Below are positions 53,194-61,876 of a stretch of 64,000 nt of DNA, one piece after another. The translations under genes were made by a program, and so were the position numbers. The notes under the pieces are model-generated. The model was not told where the DNA came from and did no database searches. It worked only from the letters and a program-made list of their open reading frames with translations. The DNA is taken from the NCBI GenBank assembly GCA_949285075.1, contig CASDXF010000001.1, positions 1-64,000 of the forward strand, given 5' to 3'. How positions within the stretch are numbered: position 1 is the stretch's first letter; each line of letters begins with the position of its first letter. The DNA is from an uncultured Bacteroides sp. GTDB lineage: Bacteria; Bacteroidota; Bacteroidia; Bacteroidales; Bacteroidaceae.

Positions 53194-54146
53194 ATCTGTT
53201 CGAACGCGTAGAGGGACACAAAGGACTGTTCGCTACGGAAAAAATCGCCCTGATATACAATCTGCTGACCGCAGTCCTGATACTGTTCCTGTTTCAACGG
53301 ATGGACCATCCGTGGCGCATGTTGCAAGACCGGGCCATGATAGCCGGCATGACTTTCCTGTTGGTGTACCTCTACCGCTTGGCCCCCTGCAAGTTTTCGG
53401 CCTTCGTGCGTATCGCCGTCCAACTGGCACTACTCTCCTACTGGTATCCGGACACGTTCGAGTTCAACCGCTTCCTGCCGAATCTGGACCACGTGTTCGC
53501 TTCGGCGGAGCAGTTCCTCTTCGGCGGTCAGCCCGCCATCGCCTTCAGCCGGATGTTTCCGCAGCCGATAATCAGCGAGGCGTTCAACATGGGCTACTTC
53601 TTCTACTATCCCATGATACTGATTATCGTGGCGTTCTACTTCGCCCGGCGCTTCCCGCTGTTCGACAAGACGGCCTTCGTACTGGTGACCTCGTTCTTCG
53701 TCTACTATCTGATTTACATCTTCGTCCCCGTGGCCGGACCGCAGTTCTACTTCCCGGCGGTGGACGCGGAAAGCGTGGCAAACGGAATCTTCCCCGCTAT
53801 AGGCGACTACTTCAACTATCATCAGGAACTTCTCGCCGGACCGGACTGTCACGGCGGCCTTTTCTATACGTTGGTGGAAGCCTCACAGCGGGTGGGCGAG
53901 CGTCCCACGGCGGCTTTCCCCAGCTCCCACGTCGGAATCTCCACCATCATCATGATACTGGCTTGGCGGGGCGACCGACGGCTGTTCGCCACGCTCTTCC
54001 CTTTCTACGCCCTGCTCTGCGGCGCCACGGTCTACATTCAGGCCCACTACCTGATAGACTCTCTTGCGGGTTTCCTTTCGGCCTTCCCGGTCTACGCCTT
54101 AGTGAACCGCCTGTACGAAAAGCGCTTCAGCCCGAAGCCCGTGTAG
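53184..54146 (+). CDS. PAP2-superfamily membrane phosphatase/phosphotransferase
   Basis: A 320-residue integral membrane protein with about six to seven helices. The PAP2 active site is conserved: R240-P241 before P246-S-S-H249 (motif 2) and H288-x3-D292 (motif 3, YIQAHYLID). It therefore hydrolyses or transfers a phosphate on a lipid or isoprenoid. The layout, with motifs late in the chain and an inner block VPVAGPQFYFP, resembles the PAP2_3/inositol-phosphoceramide-synthase-like branch more than undecaprenyl-PP phosphatases, though that is judged by eye. Co-encoded with the SDR enzyme. Convergent with the tRNA-modifying gene. Confidence 0.85.
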   Translation: MALNLFERVEGHKGLFATEKIALIYNLLTAVLILFLFQRMDHPWRMLQDRAMIAGMTFLLVYLYRLAPCKFSAFVRIAVQLALLSYWYPDTFEFNRFLPNLDHVFASAEQFLFGGQPAIAFSRMFPQPIISEAFNMGYFFYYPMILIIVAFYFARRFPLFDKTAFVLVTSFFVYYLIYIFVPVAGPQFYFPAVDAESVANGIFPAIGDYFNYHQELLAGPDCHGGLFYTLVEASQRVGERPTAAFPSSHVGISTIIMILAWRGDRRLFATLFPFYALLCGATVYIQAHYLIDSLAGFLSAFPVYALVNRLYEKRFSPKPV

Positions 54147-54241
54147 CGGCAAACGGGATAAAAGCTCGCATGGGTTTCAAGGCTTCCGGACGGAAGACGA
54201 ATAGCCATACGGTCGTCGTGCGCTTCGGCGGTTGAGCGGAA

Positions 54242-54329
54242 GGGCTATCTCTCGTGAGCCGTGGCGCTGTTTCTCACGAGCCGCCGCCCTATTTCTCACG
54301 AGCCGTAGGGCTATTTCTCAACCGAGAAA
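54242..54329. repeat. 22-bp tandem palindromic array, CTCGCGAG type (locus 6)
   Basis: Four contiguous units at 54242, 54264, 54286 and 54308 with linkers GGGC, GCGC, GCCC, GGGC. Cores are CTCGTGAG, CTCACGAG, CTCACGAG and a decayed CTCAACCGAG. It sits in the 306-bp convergent gap between the PAP2 and dihydrouridine synthase genes. The remainder of the gap holds a tail shared with composite copy 3 (around 54404-54428). Confidence 0.85.
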
Positions 54330-54452
54330 TAACAGACTGATAATCAAAGCTGTGCGATACATGAAATCGAATGGAAACCCCGCACGTTTTTTTCCGCTAA
54401 ACGACAAGAAATTCCGAAGCGGAGGGAAATGCCCATTCTACAATAGACATCA

Positions 54453-55445
54453 CTATTGTTCACCGAACTGAGGCAGCCGGGCGATGTCGTCGAATATGCG
54501 GAAAAGCTCCTCTTTGGTCTCGGCCCTGAGCATGGCGACACGGGTGTCGCGAAAGTTGGGGATGCCCTTGAACAGCGGACTGGCGGCCAGATGGCGCCGC
54601 ACGTGAAGAATGCCCCTGCGCTCGTCGAGCAGGTTCACGCTGTCGACTACCTGACGGCGCAGCACCTCCATGCGCCACTCCGCGCTGAGCGGCGGCAGCT
54701 CCTCGCCCGTCCGCAAGTAGTGCTTCACCTCCTTGAATATCCACGGACGGCCGAAACTGGCCCTGCCTATCATCACTCCGTCCACGCCGTAGCGGTCGAA
54801 GCACTCCTTACACCGCTTCGGGGTCGTCACGTCTCCGTTGCCTATAATCGGTATATACATGCGGGGATTGTTCTTCACCTCCCCTATCAGCGTCCAGTCC
54901 GCCTCGCCCGTGTACATCTGCGCCCTCGTGCGCCCGTGTATGGTCAGGGCGGCGATGCCGCAGTCTTGCAGCCGCTCGGCCAAGTCGACGATAATTTTGT
55001 CGCTCTCGTCCCACCCCAAGCGTGTCTTTACCGTAACGGGAATGTGCACCGCGTCCACCACGGCCCGGGTAATTTCAAGCATTTTCGGCACATCCCTCAG
55101 CATCCCCGCTCCGGCTCCCTTGCCCGCCACCCGCTTTACGGGGCAGCCGAAATTCAGGTCCAGTATGTCCGGCCTCGCCCGCTCCACGATGCGCGCCGCC
55201 TCTACCATCGTCTCCGTGTCTTTTCCGTATATCTGTATGGCTACCGGCCGCTCCTCGTCAGCTATCCTCAGTTTCTGCTCCGTCTTGCTGACAAAGCGTA
55301 TCAGCGCGTCGGCCGAAACGAACTCCGTGTACACCATATCGGCTCCAAACTCCTTGCACATCAGCCGGAACGCCGGATCCGTCACGTCCTCCATCGGGGC
55401 GAGCATCACGGGACGTTCGCCCAAATCTATCTGGCCTATCTTCAT
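54453..55445 (-). CDS. dusB: tRNA-dihydrouridine synthase
   Basis: A 330-residue flavoenzyme reducing uridine to dihydrouridine in tRNA D-loops. The FMN barrel starts MLAPMEDVTDPAFRLMCKEFG (14-34), and the catalytic cysteine is C101 in LDLNFGCPVKRV. The phosphate-binding segment reads VKTRLGW and IIGNGDVTTP, with GRASFGRPWIF near 230. The DusB-like pattern is favoured over DusA or DusC because of the opening motif and length; the exact sub-type is not certain. No clear promoter box upstream. Confidence 0.92.
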   Translation of the reverse strand: MKIGQIDLGERPVMLAPMEDVTDPAFRLMCKEFGADMVYTEFVSADALIRFVSKTEQKLRIADEERPVAIQIYGKDTETMVEAARIVERARPDILDLNFGCPVKRVAGKGAGAGMLRDVPKMLEITRAVVDAVHIPVTVKTRLGWDESDKIIVDLAERLQDCGIAALTIHGRTRAQMYTGEADWTLIGEVKNNPRMYIPIIGNGDVTTPKRCKECFDRYGVDGVMIGRASFGRPWIFKEVKHYLRTGEELPPLSAEWRMEVLRRQVVDSVNLLDERRGILHVRRHLAASPLFKGIPNFRDTRVAMLRAETKEELFRIFDDIARLPQFGEQ

Positions 55446-55610
55446 ATATACCTTATATTATAATGAGATTCTCTCCGCGAAAATATAAAATCCTGACTAA
55501 CGAGCCGTTGCGAGCGGGACTTTTTACGCCCTTACGGCACGGAGAACGCCGTTCAGACGGCAAGGAGAGCGAAAACGCCACCGAACACGGGCGCAGGAGG
55601 GATAAAGCGA

Positions 55611-55648
55611 GAGGAGGCGGTCCCATCCGTGACTGAGACCGCCTCCTC
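55611..55648 (-). terminator. Hairpin downstream of tRNA-Arg
   Basis: Perfect 12-bp stem GAGGAGGCGGTC (55611-55622) with 55637-55648 and a 14-base loop, 6 bp past the tRNA 3' end on its strand. The following sequence is only weakly T-rich (TCGCTTTAT), so it is a strong hairpin but an imperfect terminator. Confidence 0.6.
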
Positions 55649-55653
55649 TACTG

Positions 55654-55725
55654 TACCTCGGAGGGGAATCGAACCCCTATCTAAAGTTTAGGAAACTTCT
55701 ATTCTATCCGTTGAACTACCAAGGC
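55654..55725 (-). tRNA. tRNA-Arg (anticodon CCU)
   Basis: Folds as a 72-base cloverleaf: acceptor GCCTTGG / CCGAGGT with discriminator A, T-arm AGGGG-TTCGATT-CCCCT, anticodon stem GAAGT/ACTTT and loop TTCCTAA, giving anticodon CCU for AGG codons. The acceptor has two G-U pairs. CCA is not fully encoded (CAG follows). Confidence 0.93.
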
Positions 55726-55839
55726 GACTTTTCGGGTGCAAAGATAGCGCTTTCCGTCGATTTTGCAAGAATAAAAACGCGGCTTCTTGACAATTCCCGC
55801 CGTTCTACCGCATCAATAGGATGATAAAGCTTAATTTAT

Positions 55840-55870
55840 TTTGATAATTCGATTAACTTTCCGACCTTTG
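55840..55870 (+). promoter_or_regulatory. Promoter of korAB
   Basis: TTTG (55840-55843), 19 bases, then GACCTTTG (55863-55870), a one-base departure from TAnnTTTG. The predicted start near 55877 gives a leader of about 50 bases. Confidence 0.5.
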
Positions 55871-55925
55871 CGCTCACAAATTGACAGAAAAAACAATATT
55901 CAACTAAAATATAGTAATTATAGTT

Positions 55926-57776
55926 ATGGCAGACGAAATGATGGTTAAAGAATTGGAGGAAGTCGTAGTACGTTTCTCCGGAGACTCCGGCGACGGTATG
56001 CAGCTAGCCGGTAACATCTTCTCGAACGTGTCGGCTACGGTAGGGAATGACATCTGTACGTTTCCCGACTATCCGGCGGATATCCGCGCCCCGCAAGGTT
56101 CGCTGACCGGCGTTTCCGGTTTCCAGATTCACGTGGGGGCCGGACTGGTGTACACCCCCGGAGACCGCTGCGACGTACTGGTAACGATGAACCCGGCGGC
56201 GTTGAAGACTCAGGTCAAGTTCTGCAAGCCGCAAGGATTAATCATCACCGATTCCGACTCGTTCGGGGCCAAAGACCTTGAAAAGGCGAAATTTACTACC
56301 GCCAATCCCTTCGAAGAGTTAAGCATAAAGCAAGAGGTAATGGAGGTTCCCATCTCCTCCATGTGCAAGGAAAGCCTCAAGGATTCGGGACTGGACAACA
56401 AGTCGATTCTCCGATGCAAGAACATGTTCGCCCTCGGACTGGTGTGTTGGCTGTTCAACCGCAACTTGGCCGCCGCAGAAAAGATGCTGCGCGAAAAGTT
56501 CGCCAAGAAGCCGGAGATTGCCGAAGCCAACATCAAGGTGCTGAACGACGGCTACAACTACGGAGCCAACACGCACGCTTCTGTTTCTACATATAAGATT
56601 GAGAGCAAGGCTCCGAAGTCAAAAGGACTCTATACGGACATCAACGGCAACAAGGCTACGTCGTACGGACTGATAGCCGCGGCCGAGAAAGCCGGACTTC
56701 AACTCTACTTGGGCTCCTACCCCATTACTCCGGCTACCGACATCCTGCACGAACTGGCCAAGCACAAGTCGCTCGGCGTAAAGACCGTGCAGTGCGAGGA
56801 CGAGATTGCCGGATGCGCTTCGGCAGTGGGCGCGGCCTTCGCCGGAGCACTGGCCGTAACGACTACCTCGGGCCCGGGCGTTTGCCTGAAGAGCGAGACG
56901 ATGAACCTCGCGGTTATCGGCGAGCTTCCGTTAGTGGTAGTCAACGTGCAGCGTGGCGGCCCGTCTACGGGTATGCCCACCAAGTCGGAGCAGACGGACT
57001 TGCTGCAAGCCCTCTACGGACGCAACGGCGAGAGCCCGATGCCCGTCATCGCGGCCACTTCGCCCACCAACTGCTTCGACGCGGCTTACATGGCCTGCAA
57101 AATCGCGTTGGAGCACATGACCCCGGTCGTCCTGCTTACCGACGCTTTCGTGGCCAACGGCTCCGCCGCGTGGAAACTTCCGAATCTGGACGAGTACCCC
57201 GCCATCAACCCGCCTTACGTGACTCCGGACATGGCCGGCTCGTGGACACCCTATCTGCGCAACCCGAAAACCGGCGTACGCTACTGGGCCGTACCGGGAA
57301 CCGAGGGCTTCATGCACCGCATCGGCGGACTTGAGAAGAGCGGTGAGACGGGGGCCATCTCCACGGAACCGGAAAACCACGACAAGATGGTGCGCCTCCG
57401 CCAAGAGAAGGTGGACAAGATAGCCGACTTTATCCCCGAGCAGGAAGTGCTCGGCGACGAGGATGCCGACCTGCTCATCGTGGGATGGGGAGGTACTTAC
57501 GGACACCTCCGTCTGGCGATGGACTTCATGCGCAAGCGCGGACAGAAAGTCGCCCTTGCCCACTTCCAGTACATCAATCCGCTGCCGAAGAACACGGCCG
57601 ACCTGCTGCGCAAGTACAAGAAAATCGTCGTGGCGGAACAGAATCTGGGGCAGTTTGCCGGATACCTACGCATGAAAATGCCCGGACTGGACATCAGGCA
57701 GTTCAACCAAGTGAAGGGACAGCCGTTCGTTACGAGAGAATTGATAGACGCATTCACTAAATTATTGGAGGAATAA
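55926..57776 (+). CDS. korA: 2-oxoglutarate:ferredoxin oxidoreductase, fused gamma-alpha subunit
   Basis: A 616-residue subunit in which the gamma domain (about 10-195, opening VVRFSGDSGDGMQLAGNIFS) is fused to the alpha, pyrimidine-binding domain (about 225-600). The latter has YLGSYPITPATDILHELAKH, QCEDEIAGCASAVGAAFAGA and TSGPGVCLKSE. With the beta subunit encoded 3 bp downstream it forms a TPP/FeS enzyme making succinyl-CoA or, in reverse, fixing CO2 onto succinyl-CoA with reduced ferredoxin. The two-subunit KorAB form is usual in Bacteroidales. No 4Fe-4S ferredoxin domain is fused here. A promoter with both boxes precedes it. Confidence 0.93.
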   Translation: MADEMMVKELEEVVVRFSGDSGDGMQLAGNIFSNVSATVGNDICTFPDYPADIRAPQGSLTGVSGFQIHVGAGLVYTPGDRCDVLVTMNPAALKTQVKFCKPQGLIITDSDSFGAKDLEKAKFTTANPFEELSIKQEVMEVPISSMCKESLKDSGLDNKSILRCKNMFALGLVCWLFNRNLAAAEKMLREKFAKKPEIAEANIKVLNDGYNYGANTHASVSTYKIESKAPKSKGLYTDINGNKATSYGLIAAAEKAGLQLYLGSYPITPATDILHELAKHKSLGVKTVQCEDEIAGCASAVGAAFAGALAVTTTSGPGVCLKSETMNLAVIGELPLVVVNVQRGGPSTGMPTKSEQTDLLQALYGRNGESPMPVIAATSPTNCFDAAYMACKIALEHMTPVVLLTDAFVANGSAAWKLPNLDEYPAINPPYVTPDMAGSWTPYLRNPKTGVRYWAVPGTEGFMHRIGGLEKSGETGAISTEPENHDKMVRLRQEKVDKIADFIPEQEVLGDEDADLLIVGWGGTYGHLRLAMDFMRKRGQKVALAHFQYINPLPKNTADLLRKYKKIVVAEQNLGQFAGYLRMKMPGLDIRQFNQVKGQPFVTRELIDAFTKLLEE

Positions 57777-57779
57777 GAG

Positions 57780-58790
57780 ATGAGCGAAAAAACATATACC
57801 ATACAGGATTACAAATCGGGACAGCCGCGGTGGTGTCCGGGATGCGGCGACCACGCCTTCCTGAACTCCCTGCACAAGGCTATGGCGGAGCTAGGAACCG
57901 CCCCGCACGAGATAGCCGTCATTTCCGGAATCGGCTGTTCTTCCCGTCTGCCCTACTACGTGAACACCTACGGGTTCCACACCATCCACGGACGGGCGGC
58001 GGCCGTAGCCACCGGAGCTAAGGTGGCCAACCCGAACCTGACCATCTGGCAGATTTCGGGCGACGGCGACGGACTGGCCATCGGAGGCAACCACTTCATC
58101 CACGCCGTGCGGCGCAACGTCGACCTGAACATGATTCTGCTGAACAACCGCATCTACGGCCTGACGAAGGGACAGTATTCGCCCACTTCCGCAAGGGGAT
58201 TCGTCAGCAAGTCGTCGCCCTACGGCACGGTGGAAGACCCCTTCCGCCCTGCGGAGCTGACGTTCGGCGCACGCGGACGCTTCTTCGCCCGCTGCGTAGC
58301 GGTAGACGGTCCGGCCTCGGTAGAGGTACTGAAAGCGGCGGCCCGCCATAAGGGAGCCTCGGTCGTAGAGGTGCTGCAAAACTGCGTCATCTTCAACGAC
58401 GGGACGCACGCCTCGGTAGCCACGAAGGAGGGACGCGCCAAGAACGCCATCTATCTGGAGCACGGGAAGCCCATGCTGTTCGGCGAGAACAAGGAGTACG
58501 GCCTGATGCAGGAAGGCTTCGGGCTGAAGGTGGTGAAACTGGGCGAGAACGGCGTGACGGAGAAAGACATTCTGATTCACGACGCGCACTGCCAAGACGC
58601 TACCCTGCAACTCCACCTCGCCCTGATGGAAGGGCCCGACTTCCCCATCGCGCTCGGCGTAATCCGGGATGTGGAGGCCCCGACCTACAACGAGGCGGTA
58701 GAGGAGCAAATTGAGGACATCAAGGGAAAGAAGAAATATCACAACTTCCAAGAGCTGCTGATGACCAACGACACTTGGGAGGTGAAGTAA
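57780..58790 (+). CDS. korB: 2-oxoglutarate:ferredoxin oxidoreductase, beta subunit
   Basis: A 336-residue TPP-binding subunit, partner of KorA. Iron-sulfur cysteines C19-x2-C22 lie in RWCPGCGDHAF, with C53 in GIGCSS. The TPP/Mg motif is G94-D-G-D97 with N122-N123-R. The substrate-side stretch LTKGQYSPTS follows. A close relative acting on another 2-oxoacid is the alternative, but the fused KorA partner and length support 2-oxoglutarate. A strong terminator follows. Confidence 0.94.
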   Translation: MSEKTYTIQDYKSGQPRWCPGCGDHAFLNSLHKAMAELGTAPHEIAVISGIGCSSRLPYYVNTYGFHTIHGRAAAVATGAKVANPNLTIWQISGDGDGLAIGGNHFIHAVRRNVDLNMILLNNRIYGLTKGQYSPTSARGFVSKSSPYGTVEDPFRPAELTFGARGRFFARCVAVDGPASVEVLKAAARHKGASVVEVLQNCVIFNDGTHASVATKEGRAKNAIYLEHGKPMLFGENKEYGLMQEGFGLKVVKLGENGVTEKDILIHDAHCQDATLQLHLALMEGPDFPIALGVIRDVEAPTYNEAVEEQIEDIKGKKKYHNFQELLMTNDTWEVK

Positions 58791-58853
58791 GGAAATCCAC
58801 AATGGACCCGAGGGAATGGGCTCGCCTCATTCCCGAATTAGCGACCTAAAATC

Positions 58854-58905
58854 AAGGCGCAGGTAGAGAGGAAACGAAACCCTCCGCCTGCGCCTTCTCT
58901 TTATT
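58854..58905 (+). terminator. Terminator of korAB
   Basis: AAGGCGCAGG (58854-58863) pairs with CCTGCGCCTT (58887-58896), 10 bp, and an inner GAGG/CCTC can extend it; CTCTTTATTT follows. A smaller GGGAATG/CATTCCC hairpin lies 40 bp before it. Confidence 0.75.
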
Positions 58906-59137
58906 TACAGAGTGAAACGACACTTAACTCATCGTAGAGACACCTCTCCCTCTCCACGTACCTTAAAGGCTATTTCAAGGCCTTCATGCGCTCTCCGGAA
59001 GAAACGGATTCGCCATCATCAGAATGCCTCATGTTCGTAAGCCGGACGGGGAAAAGAAGAAGCGGATGAAATCCTCTTCCGATTTACTGACAAATAAAGC
59101 ACTAATTATCAATTCTTTAATACTAGATTAAGAAATA

Positions 59138-59219
59138 GCCCTACGGCTCGCGAGAAATGGCCCTACGGCTCACGAGAAACAGGGCAGCGGCTCGCGAGAA
59201 ACAGCCCTTCCCCACAAAC
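59138..59219. repeat. 22-bp tandem palindromic array, CTCGCGAG type (locus 7)
   Basis: Units at 59138, 59160 and 59182 with linkers GCCC, GCCC, GGGC and a closing GCCC. Cores are CTCGCGAG, CTCACGAG and CTCGCGAG, all in the CGG-core-AAA orientation. It ends in the same CCCCACAAACGG tail as locus 1. The flanks 58911-59137 and 59220-59537 hold no other gene or motif I can name. Confidence 0.85.
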
Positions 59220-59537
59220 GGCAAAGCGCATGCGGACCGATAGGCGGACAATAACGGAACGCTTTCAAGGCAATCACTAAGAAACGGGATATCTTGACCA
59301 GAGAGAAATCCTCCGCCGGCCCGCCGATTTAGACCTCTCCGGCTAACGCAAACCGACGGCCACGGTGAGGCCTCCTCAGGAGAGTAAGATTTTTGACATA
59401 AATACTACAAATTTTGATACATTCCTTGCTTTTCTCATTTTAAGCCATTATCTTTATACGCAATACCTTATTGTTTGTTTCTCTTGCACGTTCATTCATA
59501 ATATATCATACATTATTAACCTATAAATATAACGAGT

Positions 59538-60386
59538 ATGAGAAAGCTATTTTATTTATTCAGCATTCTGTTTACTTCGGTAAACATGAGTTCGTGTGTG
59601 CAAGACGAGATGTTCGAACACGAGAGTGATGAGCAGTTGGAACTGGCAAGTCAAGGCTATTCTTGCTCCGGAGGGGGGAAGTGTCTTCCGAAAGTCAGCG
59701 TATCCGGAGAACAAAATTATGCGACCATCAGTTTAACTTATGAAAGAAAAGCGGAAGATCAAGGCAATAATGACCACAAATTCACCTTAAGAATTTGGGA
59801 TGCAGGATTTACATATAAAGAAGAAAGTAATCTGCCTGCTACCGCCTTATTATTTTATAGATTCCCGCCTTCCCCCACCTACGCCACATATTCCGTTTCA
59901 TACTCCATCACTTGCGAAGAGTGTTTTGGCTGTTTTGACGGAGGTTTTGTTCAAATAAGCTCAAGCGGTAAAATCAATTCCGGTTCTCCACTAAGTTGTT
60001 TCAAGAATTACGTTAATTATACAGTTAGATTGAGTGGGACAGGAAGCAGCAGCGTAAGTGTAGGAACAAATTCCAATCTACAATATACAGATCCTGAGCA
60101 CTATATGGGAGTTAACAGGATGCGGGTATGTAACATTACAAATGGAGGAAGAAGTACTGTACTCGATACGCAACTTGGAGAAAGTTATCAGTATAAGATC
60201 ACTCTGCCTACTCCATTTTCCACTAGTTACACGAAATATCGAGTTGAACTATATAATGATACACAATGTCGAGGGAATAGAGAGCACTTTGTGTTTTTTG
60301 ACTATGAATATTACGTAGGGACAGTCCATCTTGGACAATACAGTTTAATTGGATATAAAGGAAACGGACATACTGGATATGAATAA
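59538..60386 (+). CDS. Cysteine-rich lipoprotein of unknown function
   Basis: A 282-residue exported lipoprotein (lipobox MSSC, C20). I do not recognise a family. The mature part is beta-strand-rich, with about eleven cysteines in close pairs (CSGGGKC, CEECFGC, and others), suggesting several disulfides, and a Tyr-rich C-terminus. The gene is clearly more A/T-rich than korAB and the genes after it, a hint of different origin. It is 3 bp before two paralogous lipoprotein genes, so all three are probably co-transcribed. The upstream 750 bp contain the korB terminator and a 22-bp array but no clear promoter. Confidence 0.6.
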   Translation: MRKLFYLFSILFTSVNMSSCVQDEMFEHESDEQLELASQGYSCSGGGKCLPKVSVSGEQNYATISLTYERKAEDQGNNDHKFTLRIWDAGFTYKEESNLPATALLFYRFPPSPTYATYSVSYSITCEECFGCFDGGFVQISSSGKINSGSPLSCFKNYVNYTVRLSGTGSSSVSVGTNSNLQYTDPEHYMGVNRMRVCNITNGGRSTVLDTQLGESYQYKITLPTPFSTSYTKYRVELYNDTQCRGNREHFVFFDYEYYVGTVHLGQYSLIGYKGNGHTGYE

Positions 60387-60389
60387 GCT

Positions 60390-61070
60390 ATGAAACCGAC
60401 AACATTCTTACTCATCGTCACGCTCCTGCTTACGGGATGCGTGACCAAGAGGGACAGGCTAACCCCGTCCTTCTACGAAGCGAAGCGGACGGACACGGTA
60501 TGGGTGGACTACCATTCGATTGAACTGGACAGTACGCCCATACTGATTGTGAGCCTTAAGGACAGCGTCAACGAATGGGACGTGGACGTAGATGAGCCGA
60601 AAACGTGGAGAATGAGCTATATAGACGAGACTTTCGTCAGCGAATACCAGTATTGGGACACGTACATAAACGGCCGTTTTTTTAATCATATCGTAAACCT
60701 CAGAACGGCGGAATCGCTCAAACCTATGACTACGGTCACACTGGCAGAAAGCGAGAAAGAGTCCATAACTCCAAAGAAAGTGGAGGAAATCAACCGACGG
60801 GTTAACGCCAAGTTGGTCATCGTATTGCGTGACGCTAATTTTCACCTCAACAGTTTACATACGAGTATAGTGTATTACCGTACCGTATGGGACTTGTATT
60901 GGTTCGACGAGGGATGCGTGACCGACCAACGAACCATCGTACAGAAAAGCGCTTATTGGATGGGATATAACCGTAAGCCCCCGTTGGAGAGCGTACTGGC
61001 ATGCGCCCTGAAGGTAAGCGACGACTTTATCAGCCTATTCAGGCAAAAGGAAAGTAAGAAACGTAAATAA
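60390..61070 (+). CDS. Lipoprotein of unknown family, paralogue A
   Basis: A 226-residue lipoprotein (lipobox LTGC, C17) of no family I recognise. It begins CVTKRDRLTPSFYEAKRTDT, shared almost exactly with the next gene. The middle is charged, and the C-terminal half has VVYYRTVWDLYW-like and VTDQRTIVQKSAYW blocks also kept in the paralogue, so two conserved modules flank a variable centre. Terminal residues are strongly basic (ESKKRK). Stop and next start are 8 bp apart. The DNA of the first 100 coding bases after the lipobox is about 97% identical to the paralogue, pointing to recent duplication or gene conversion. Confidence 0.65.
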   Translation: MKPTTFLLIVTLLLTGCVTKRDRLTPSFYEAKRTDTVWVDYHSIELDSTPILIVSLKDSVNEWDVDVDEPKTWRMSYIDETFVSEYQYWDTYINGRFFNHIVNLRTAESLKPMTTVTLAESEKESITPKKVEEINRRVNAKLVIVLRDANFHLNSLHTSIVYYRTVWDLYWFDEGCVTDQRTIVQKSAYWMGYNRKPPLESVLACALKVSDDFISLFRQKESKKRK

Positions 61071-61078
61071 ACGCCGTC

Positions 61079-61873
61079 ATGAAACGAACAATTCTTATTA
61101 CTACCGCCACGCTTCTGCTCGCGGGATGCGTGACCAAGAGGGACAGGCTAACCCCGTCCTTCTACGAAGCGAAACGGACAGACACGGTGTGGGTGGACTA
61201 CCATTCGATTGAACTGGACAGTACACGCACGCTTATCGTGAATCTCAAGGATACGGCCGACAACCGGAATACGAACACGCTTACGCCATACACGATGGAT
61301 AAGCCGGAAGATAACGGCGGATGCTCTTACCGATGGAGGGAACACATAAGCCACCAGTTCTTTAATGAAATCATCACGCTAAGAGCCGTGGAAGCATTAA
61401 AGGCTATGACTCCGGCCGCGCTGATAGAAAGCAGAAAGGAAACTATCGGACGGAAAGAGGTAGAAGACATCAGCGGACAGATTAACGCCGAACTGGTTAT
61501 CGTATTGCGCAGCGTTGACTTCAACTACAGCCATAAGTACGACATAGCTAGCGATATGGGACTTCTTCCGCCCACATCAGAACGCGTACCAAGCAGTTTG
61601 GGAATGCTTCAGCCCTCATCGGGATTCGGCCCGGGCTTGCCGAGCAGCTTTTCGATTACAAGCTTTTCCATTATCTATTACCGCTCCGTATGGGACCTGT
61701 ACTGGCTCGACGAGGGACGCGTGACCGACCAACGTACCATCGTACAGCAAAGCGCCTATTGGATAGATAAGCTTGACGGAGGCCCGTTGGAGAGCACCTT
61801 GTCGTGCGCCCTGAAGGTAAGCGACGACTTTATTAATCTATTTAAACAAAAGGAAAACAGGAAACGCAAGTAG
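61079..61873 (+). CDS. Lipoprotein of unknown family, paralogue B
   Basis: A 264-residue lipoprotein (lipobox LAGC, C17), paralogue of the preceding gene. It keeps the shared N-terminal block, the VVDLYWLDEGRVTDQRTIVQ-type C-terminal block and a basic tail (ENRKRK), but carries an extra Ser/Pro/Gly-rich loop of about 35 residues (GLLPPTSERVPSSLGMLQPS region) before the second module. It ends 3 bp from the convergent LolC/E-type gene, leaving no room for a terminator. Role unknown; surface or periplasmic location is expected. Confidence 0.65.
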   Translation: MKRTILITTATLLLAGCVTKRDRLTPSFYEAKRTDTVWVDYHSIELDSTRTLIVNLKDTADNRNTNTLTPYTMDKPEDNGGCSYRWREHISHQFFNEIITLRAVEALKAMTPAALIESRKETIGRKEVEDISGQINAELVIVLRSVDFNYSHKYDIASDMGLLPPTSERVPSSLGMLQPSSGFGPGLPSSFSITSFSIIYYRSVWDLYWLDEGRVTDQRTIVQQSAYWIDKLDGGPLESTLSCALKVSDDFINLFKQKENRKRK

Positions 61874-61876
61874 CGA

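Noticed and set aside
53108-54235. 375-codon plus-strand frame overlapping the SDR and PAP2 genes
   Set aside because: It is an alternative frame of two genes whose motifs are intact, and is Arg/Pro/Gly-rich without domains.
54236-54329. CRISPR-like appearance of the 22-bp arrays
   Set aside because: Units are contiguous and all positions belong to the repeat; there are no unique spacers and no cas genes in the window.
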